DNA of 41,409 bases from Wenzhouxiangella sp. (GTDB lineage: Bacteria > Pseudomonadota > Gammaproteobacteria > Xanthomonadales > Wenzhouxiangellaceae), in the NCBI GenBank assembly GCA_007694055.1, contig RECK01000148.1, positions 1 through 41,409 of the forward strand, given 5' to 3'. Below are positions 36,821-41,409 of the stretch, in pieces (position 1 is the stretch's first letter; each line of letters starts with the position of its first letter). A program made the translations under genes and the position numbers. A model generated the notes under the pieces. The model searched no databases and was not told the DNA's origin. It was given only the letters and a program-made list of their open reading frames with translations.

Positions 36821-36848
36821 GCATATCAAGCTGCATGAGACCAGGACA

Positions 36849-37340
36849 GTGCCTAAACAAACCGTCACACTTCGCCTCGACGAGGATGACCTGACCTTTC
36901 TGAGCCAGGTCGAAATCACCGGGGCAGCGAATCTGAGTGAGAAAATTCGCACCCTGATCAGCGAGGCCCGGGCCCAGCGCGAAGGCATGCACGATCCGGC
37001 CGCCGCCCACGATTTTGCCCGGCGCTTGTTTGCCCGGGTCGATCGCCAGGTGCACGCCGCTGAAATGGAGCACGGTCTGCGCTCGGAGCTGGTCCACCGG
37101 GTCATGGCCTGGCTGCCGGACATCACGGCTTTTGCCCTGTCAGCCTGTCGCAACAGCGGCGGCGATCAGGACACGCGGGCCAGTCTGCAAAGCCTTGAGT
37201 CCGGGCTGGCAGAACGCAGCCTGAGCCTGAGCGAGTCGATCGAGCAACTTGGCAAGAGCGGGTTTCGTGGCTGCTATCGGCCCGAAGCACTGGCCAAACG
37301 GGCCAATTTTGGGGTACAAAGCGATGCAGGGGACGAATGA
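36849..37340 (+). CDS. Ribbon-helix-helix-like putative regulator
   Basis: From GTG 36849 the protein has 163 residues. Its N-terminus (PKQTVTLRLDEDDLTFL followed by NLSEKIRTLISEA) looks like a ribbon-helix-helix DNA-binding domain: a short strand, then two helices. The remaining 115 residues are helical with no recognised domain and may sense a signal or oligomerise. The frame is open to 36801, but that part contains the predicted -10 element. It is followed 60 bases later by a PspA-family gene. Proposed role: local autorepressor of the membrane-stress operon; this is inference from fold, operator and position. Confidence 0.7.
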   Translation: MPKQTVTLRLDEDDLTFLSQVEITGAANLSEKIRTLISEARAQREGMHDPAAAHDFARRLFARVDRQVHAAEMEHGLRSELVHRVMAWLPDITAFALSACRNSGGDQDTRASLQSLESGLAERSLSLSESIEQLGKSGFRGCYRPEALAKRANFGVQSDAGDE

Positions 37341-37400
37341 GCCCGTATCGCCAACTCGATGAATGAAACAGATACCGGCATTCAACTGGAGGAGTAGAAC

Positions 37401-38075
37401 ATGAGTGAGTCTTTGAAACAGCGCGTTGGTCGACTGGTCGCAGGCGGCTTCAACGCCCTGGTCGATGCCGTGGAAAATGCGGCACCCGAGACCGTGATGG
37501 AACAGGCCATTCGAGAAATCGACACCGCCACTGCCGAGGTCCGCAAGGAGCTGGGCGTGGTTGAAGCCCAGCGTCACCTGACCGCCAAGCGCCTGGCCGA
37601 TGACAACAAGCGCCACGATGACCTGACCGAGCAGGCCCGCCTGGCCATGAAAGAGGGTCGTGATGATCTTGCCGAAACGGCCGTTTCGCGCCAGATCGAC
37701 CTCGAAGCCCAGATTCCCGTACTGGAGACACGCCTGGCCGACCTGGCCGACGAGAAAGCGCGCCTGGAAGGCTATATCAATGCACTCAAGGCCAAGAAGC
37801 GGGAAATGCGCGACGCGCTGGACAGCTTCCGCCAGTCCCAGCGCCAGGCAAGCCAGGTATCCGGGCAGGGCGATTCGGGCGGATCAGCCGGCGCTGACAA
37901 CCGCGCTGAACGCGCATCAGCCGCCTTCGATCGCGTTTTCAGCCGCCAGACCGGACTGGCCGGTGCCAGCGGCGCCAGCACCGGCGAAGAAGCCAAACTC
38001 GCCGAACTGGAAGAGCTGTCGCGCAAGAACCGTATCCAGGAGCGGCTGGCCCGACTCAAGTCTGACGACTCGTGA
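37401..38075 (+). CDS. PspA/IM30 family protein
   Basis: A 224-residue coiled-coil protein of the PspA/IM30 (ESCRT-III-like) family, which coats and stabilises the inner membrane. Helices run from about 1 to 150 with typical text such as PETVMEQAIREIDTATAEVRKELG and LETRLADLADEKARLEGYINALKAKKREM. A Gly/Ser-rich linker (about 155-195) separates a last short helix rich in Glu and Arg. The ribosome site GGAGGAG is strong. The stop overlaps the next gene (GTGA). No pspF, pspB or pspC lies nearby; the partners are YqiJ- and YqiK-type genes instead, which marks a different PspA subclass. Confidence 0.9.
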   Translation: MSESLKQRVGRLVAGGFNALVDAVENAAPETVMEQAIREIDTATAEVRKELGVVEAQRHLTAKRLADDNKRHDDLTEQARLAMKEGRDDLAETAVSRQIDLEAQIPVLETRLADLADEKARLEGYINALKAKKREMRDALDSFRQSQRQASQVSGQGDSGGSAGADNRAERASAAFDRVFSRQTGLAGASGASTGEEAKLAELEELSRKNRIQERLARLKSDDS

Positions 38076-38800
38076 TCGAGTACTTCCTCGCCCCCGGCAG
38101 CGTGCCCTTCACGGTCGCGCTGCTGGTCATGGCCGGACTGTTCGTATTCGAACTGGTCGCCCTGTTCAAGGGCTTCGGCATCAACGAGGCGGTTGACGAC
38201 TTCATCGTCTCCAGCGTCGATATGCCCGACGAGGTCTTCGACTTTGGGGATCTGAGCACGGGTGAAACGGCCAGCGGGCTGGAGGGCAGCGGCTCGCCGG
38301 ATGGCGGCAGCATGATTGGCCGCCTGCTGGCCTGGCTTTACATTGGCCGGGTTCCGGTATTGATGGTGCTGGTGGTTTTCCTGATGGTCTTCGGCCTGAC
38401 CGGCCTGATCGGACAGTCGATACTGCGCCAGACCGTGGGCATGGCCGTGCCCGGCGTCATTGCCGCACCGGCGGTATTTTTTCTGACCCTGCCCCTGGTT
38501 CGCTGGTGCACCGGTGGCCTGGCCAGAATCCTGCCCAAGGAAGAGACCAGCGCTGTCAGCACCGCAACCTTCATCGGCAAGACCGCGGTTATTGTCGGCG
38601 GTAACGCGCGCCATGGCCTGCCCGCCCAGGCCCGCCTGTCGGACCGCTTTCGGACAACCCATTACGTCATGGTGGAACCGGAAGAGGATGACCAGGTGCT
38701 GGAACAAGGTAGCCTGGTCCTCTTGGTGAGAAGAATCAACGGCCGCTTCACTGCCATACCGAACCCGAACGCCGCGCTGGTGGCAGAAAGCGACCACTGA
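38072..38800 (+). CDS. yqiJ: YqiJ-type membrane protein with OB-fold domain
   Basis: A 242-residue protein with an N-terminal membrane helix (about 12-33, VALLVMAGLFVFELVALFKGFG), a polar segment, two further membrane helices (about 85-145) and a C-terminal OB-fold domain (about 165-235) of NfeD-like type. The layout and the following flotillin gene match E. coli yqiJ-yqiK. NfeD/YqiJ proteins are partners of flotillins. The start GTG 38072 overlaps the pspA stop by four bases, showing tight coupling. Confidence 0.85.
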   Translation: MIEYFLAPGSVPFTVALLVMAGLFVFELVALFKGFGINEAVDDFIVSSVDMPDEVFDFGDLSTGETASGLEGSGSPDGGSMIGRLLAWLYIGRVPVLMVLVVFLMVFGLTGLIGQSILRQTVGMAVPGVIAAPAVFFLTLPLVRWCTGGLARILPKEETSAVSTATFIGKTAVIVGGNARHGLPAQARLSDRFRTTHYVMVEPEEDDQVLEQGSLVLLVRRINGRFTAIPNPNAALVAESDH

Positions 38801-38824
38801 ATCCGAGCTGTCTTCAGGGGGAAC

Positions 38825-38899
38825 ATGAAAAACAGTGCAAGCAAACCATTGTCTTCAACTCAACTGAATCAGGGAGCGAACAAACAATCATGGACATGA
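38825..38899 (+). CDS. Possible 24-residue leader peptide before the flotillin gene
   Basis: ATG 38825 opens a 24-codon frame (MKNSASKPLSSTQLNQGANK, then QSWT) with a strong CAGGGGG ribosome site just upstream. It ends at TGA 38897-38899, overlapping the flotillin start at 38890 in another frame. It could couple or tune flotillin translation. It could also be chance; no homologue is recognised. Confidence 0.35.
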   Translation: MKNSASKPLSSTQLNQGANKQSWT

Positions 38900-40668
38900 A
38901 CCTCACGGCGCTTGCCGTACCCGTGGCCGTCATTCTCGGTGGCCTATTCCTGCTGGGCCTGATCTTTGCCCGGCTCTACAACCGCGCCAGCAAGGAAGTG
39001 GCTTTCGTGCGCACCGGCATGGGCGGCGAAAAGGTCGTCCGCGATGGCGGCGCGCTGGTGCTTCCGGTACTGCACGACACCATTCCGGTCAACATGAACA
39101 CCCTCAAGCTGGAAGTGGTCCGGCAACGTGAGGGGGCGCTGATTACCCGGGACCGGATGCGGGTCGACGTCCAGGCCGAGTTCTACGTCCGAGTCAAACC
39201 GGATGCCGAGGCGATCTCCACCGCCGCCCAGACCCTGGGCCGGCGGACCATGGAGCCGACCCTGCTCAAGGAACTGGTCGAGGGCAAGTTCGTCGATGCC
39301 CTGCGCGCCGTGGCCGCCGGCATGAGCATGGAAGAGCTGCACGAGAATCGGGTCGATTTCGCCCAGAAGGTGCAGGTCGCCGTGGCCGAGGACCTGCACA
39401 AGAACGGTCTCGAGCTGGAATCGGTCTCGCTGACCGGCCTGGATCAGACCCCGTCGGATTTCTTCAATCCGCAAAATGCCTTTGACGCCCAGGGTCTGAC
39501 CAAGCTGACCCAGGAAATCGAGCGCCGGCGCAAGGAACGCAACGACATCGAGCGCGACACCAAGATCCAGATCGAGCTGAAGGACCTGGAGACCAAGCAG
39601 AAGTCGCTGGAGATCAACCGCGACAACGAATACGCCCAGCTCTCACGCGACCAGGAAGTCAAGGTCCGCGCGGCCGAAACCCGCTCGAACATTGCCCGCC
39701 AGGAAGCCGAGCGACGCCGCGAGGCTGAAGAGGCAACGATCGAGGCTGACCGCTCCATCCGCGAAGCCGAGATCGAGCAGCAGCGCCAGATCGAACAGCG
39801 CCAGATCGAGCGCGAACGGATGGTCCGGATCGCCGAGCAGGAGCGTGAGATCGCGATCTCCGAGAAATCCCGGGAAGAATCGGCCGCCAGGGCCGAGGCC
39901 GATCAGGCACGCGCCAAGGCCGTCGAGGCCGAAGAACAGGTCAAGACGGTGCGCGAAACCGCCTCGGCCGAACGTGCCCGCCAGGTGCGTCTGGTCCAGG
40001 CCCGCGAGGAAGCGGAGAAAGATGCCATCTCGATCACCGTGGCCGCCGAGGCTGAGAAGCAGGCGTCGGACAACCGGGCTGAAGCCATGCGCGTTGCCGC
40101 CACCGGTGAAGCCGATGCGGTACGCATTCGCGCCCAGGCCGATGAAGAACGCTACCGGGTTGAGGCAGAAGGCCAGCGCGCAATCAACGAGGCACGAAAT
40201 GCGCTGAGCCCCGAACAGATTGCGCTGGAAATCAGGCTGGAAATGCTCAGAAACCTGCCGTCCATCATCGAACAATCGGTCAAGCCGATGGAGCGCATCG
40301 ACGGCATCAAGATCATCGATGTGCGCGGCATGAACCAGGGCGGATCCGGCGGCGATGGAAACGGCAACGCTGGCGGTGGCGACGGCAACCTGGCCCGTTC
40401 CGTGGTCGACCAGGCCCTGCGCTACCGGGCCCAGCGCCCGCTGGTTGACTCATTGCTCAACGAAGTCGGACTCGGCGACCTGGCTGATCTCAGCGGCATG
40501 GTCGGCGAAGCCACCAACGGCCGCACCTCGACCCAGGCCGCTGCGAAAAACGGCGATGAAAAGAAAAAGTCCGATGGCGGAAAACCCGCGAGGTCAAACG
40601 AAGCCAGTTCAGGCAAGGCGTCCAGTCGCCGTAGACGCGAAGACCCTGACCAGGGCGGCTCGGAATAG
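38890..40668 (+). CDS. yqiK: YqiK-type flotillin
   Basis: A 592-residue flotillin (E. coli YqiK 553). An N-terminal membrane helix (about 6-28) precedes the SPFH/band 7 domain (about 35-200: RTGMGGEKVVRDGGALVLPVLHD, MRVDVQAEFYVRV). A long, highly charged coiled coil rich in Glu, Arg and Ala runs from about 205 to 440 and drives oligomerisation. A Gly-rich linker (about 482-497) and a basic tail (about 555-592) end the protein. Flotillins organise membrane microdomains. ATG 38890 is used; ATG 38896 is two codons later. It is the last gene of the operon, 89 bases after yqiJ. Confidence 0.92.
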   Translation: MDMNLTALAVPVAVILGGLFLLGLIFARLYNRASKEVAFVRTGMGGEKVVRDGGALVLPVLHDTIPVNMNTLKLEVVRQREGALITRDRMRVDVQAEFYVRVKPDAEAISTAAQTLGRRTMEPTLLKELVEGKFVDALRAVAAGMSMEELHENRVDFAQKVQVAVAEDLHKNGLELESVSLTGLDQTPSDFFNPQNAFDAQGLTKLTQEIERRRKERNDIERDTKIQIELKDLETKQKSLEINRDNEYAQLSRDQEVKVRAAETRSNIARQEAERRREAEEATIEADRSIREAEIEQQRQIEQRQIERERMVRIAEQEREIAISEKSREESAARAEADQARAKAVEAEEQVKTVRETASAERARQVRLVQAREEAEKDAISITVAAEAEKQASDNRAEAMRVAATGEADAVRIRAQADEERYRVEAEGQRAINEARNALSPEQIALEIRLEMLRNLPSIIEQSVKPMERIDGIKIIDVRGMNQGGSGGDGNGNAGGGDGNLARSVVDQALRYRAQRPLVDSLLNEVGLGDLADLSGMVGEATNGRTSTQAAAKNGDEKKKSDGGKPARSNEASSGKASSRRRREDPDQGGSE

Positions 40669-40689
40669 CCTGAAGAAGATCATCGGCAT

Positions 40690-40712
40690 CAGGTCCCGGT
40701 CAGCGGGACCTG
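40690..40712. terminator. Hairpin between convergent flotillin and symporter genes
   Basis: A perfect 9-bp stem CAGGTCCCG / CGGGACCTG with a 5-base loop (GTCAG) lies 21 bases after the yqiK stop and just after the stop of the opposing symporter gene. Without a T-run it is a likely but unproven bidirectional terminator. Confidence 0.6.
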
Positions 40713-40716
40713 CGGA

Positions 40717-41409
40717 TCAAGCCCTTGCCGCTGACCGTGCGCCCTGCCAGGCCAGGGCAAGGGCCAGGAAAAACGGCAACAGCCGCTCGACGGCGTTGCC
40801 CGGTGCCTGCGGGGCGAAACTGATCAGGACTGTCAGCAGCGCCCCGGTCAGCATGGCCGCAAGACGGTAACGACCGTCTACCGGTCCGACAAACAACAGC
40901 ACGATCAACAGCGGACCGAAGGCATTGCCCAGCACCTGCCAGGCAAACAGCACGCGGTCGAAGATAGTGGCCGGAAAGAACAGGGCCAGGCCCAGTGCGG
41001 CCGTCCCCAGCAAGACGATGACCATGCGATCGGCAAACAGCGAGACCCGGCCCCGCCTGAGATCGTGACTGACCGCGCTGCCGGCCACCAGCAACTGGCT
41101 ATCGGAGGTCGACATGATGGCGGCCAGGACACCGCCGGTAACCAGTCCACCCAGCACGGCCGGCAGCAGATCCACCGCCAGCACCAGCAGTGCCGATTCG
41201 CCGTCGCCCAACTCGGGCAGCAGCACGCGGCCTGACCAACCCAGTACGACCATGCCGATGTAGATCATGATTGCCCAGCCCAGGGCCACGTTGCGGGCAA
41301 AACGAACCTGGCTGACCGATTCCAGGGCCATGAAGCGGTTGACCACGTGCGGCTGACCGGGATAGCCCAGACCGATCCCGAACAGTCCGGCCACGAACAC
41401 CATGGCCAG
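40717..41409 (-). CDS. Sodium:solute symporter (PutP-like), C-terminal part
   Basis: The last 230 codons of a sodium:solute symporter; the 5' part lies beyond the window edge. The visible part has about six hydrophobic helices. GIGLGYPGQPHVVNRFMALES is close to the matching block of the Na+/proline symporter PutP, and AAIMSTSDSQLLVAGSAVSHDL contains the conserved Ser/Thr residues of the Na2 sodium site on helix 8. The ATG at 41403 is internal, not the start. Substrate proline is likely but not certain. Confidence 0.88.
   Translation of the reverse strand: MAMVFVAGLFGIGLGYPGQPHVVNRFMALESVSQVRFARNVALGWAIMIYIGMVVLGWSGRVLLPELGDGESALLVLAVDLLPAVLGGLVTGGVLAAIMSTSDSQLLVAGSAVSHDLRRGRVSLFADRMVIVLLGTAALGLALFFPATIFDRVLFAWQVLGNAFGPLLIVLLFVGPVDGRYRLAAMLTGALLTVLISFAPQAPGNAVERLLPFFLALALAWQGARSAARA

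Noticed and set aside
36801-36848. Upstream GTG and ATG starts for the RHH-like protein
   Set aside because: They lie in or before the predicted -10 element, and the residues added have no relation to the RHH fold; GTG 36849 fits better.

Overview
This 41.4 kb window is a high-GC, densely packed chromosomal segment of a gammaproteobacterium. The family-level guess is a Wenzhouxiangella, Chromatiales or Xanthomonadales-related lineage; this rests on gene content and order (hemA-prfA with lolB-tRNA-Gln-prs, mnmA-hflD, clpS-clpA, infA), not on a marker search. There are 29 protein-coding genes plus one candidate leader peptide, two tRNA genes, no rRNA, no insertion sequences, no CRISPR and no sign of recent transfer. 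No gene-free stretch exceeds 300 bases.

Layout. 1-5.9 kb: tRNA-Gly(GCC) with a near-consensus promoter, a three-domain GT2-GtrA-GT39 membrane glycosyltransferase, infA, and the clpS-clpA pair on the minus strand. 6-14.8 kb: a carbon-metabolism block with glyoxylate shunt genes aceB-aceA (minus), a divergent LysR regulator sharing an AT-rich palindromic promoter region, the mnmA-hflD pair, and aconitase acnA closed by a strong terminator. 14.8-20.9 kb: a large Sel1-repeat lipoprotein, a DUF4197 lipoprotein overlapping a small DUF6498-like membrane protein, a divergent Lrp regulator / PLP-dependent sulfur amino acid enzyme pair, and a stand-alone cyclic-nucleotide-binding protein. 21-25.6 kb: a secreted S9 peptidase followed by a YfcC-type transporter, then prs and tRNA-Gln(TTG). 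25.7-30.9 kb: lolB and a TPR lipoprotein on the minus strand, divergent from hemA-prfA-yjbQ. 31-36.8 kb: a complete cytochrome bd-type oxidase cluster, short-Q-loop cydAB (cioAB) followed by the cydDC exporter needed for its assembly. 36.8-40.7 kb: a ribbon-helix-helix-like regulator, a PspA/IM30 protein, a YqiJ-type OB-fold membrane protein and a YqiK-type flotillin. The window ends inside a sodium:solute symporter gene.

How the genes work together. aceA, aceB and acnA serve growth on acetate and fatty acids, with the LysR gene placed to control them. cydABDC forms one respiratory module. The last operon looks like a membrane-stress or membrane-domain module (PspA coats the membrane, flotillin and YqiJ organise microdomains), apparently under a local autoregulator whose candidate operator abuts and slightly overlaps the -35 of an extended -10 promoter. 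This operon is the best candidate here for a poorly described system. Other points of interest are the triple glycosyltransferase fusion, the absence of ispE between lolB and tRNA-Gln, the palindrome between aceB and lysR, the missing conventional start of cydD and a possible leader peptide overlapping the flotillin start.
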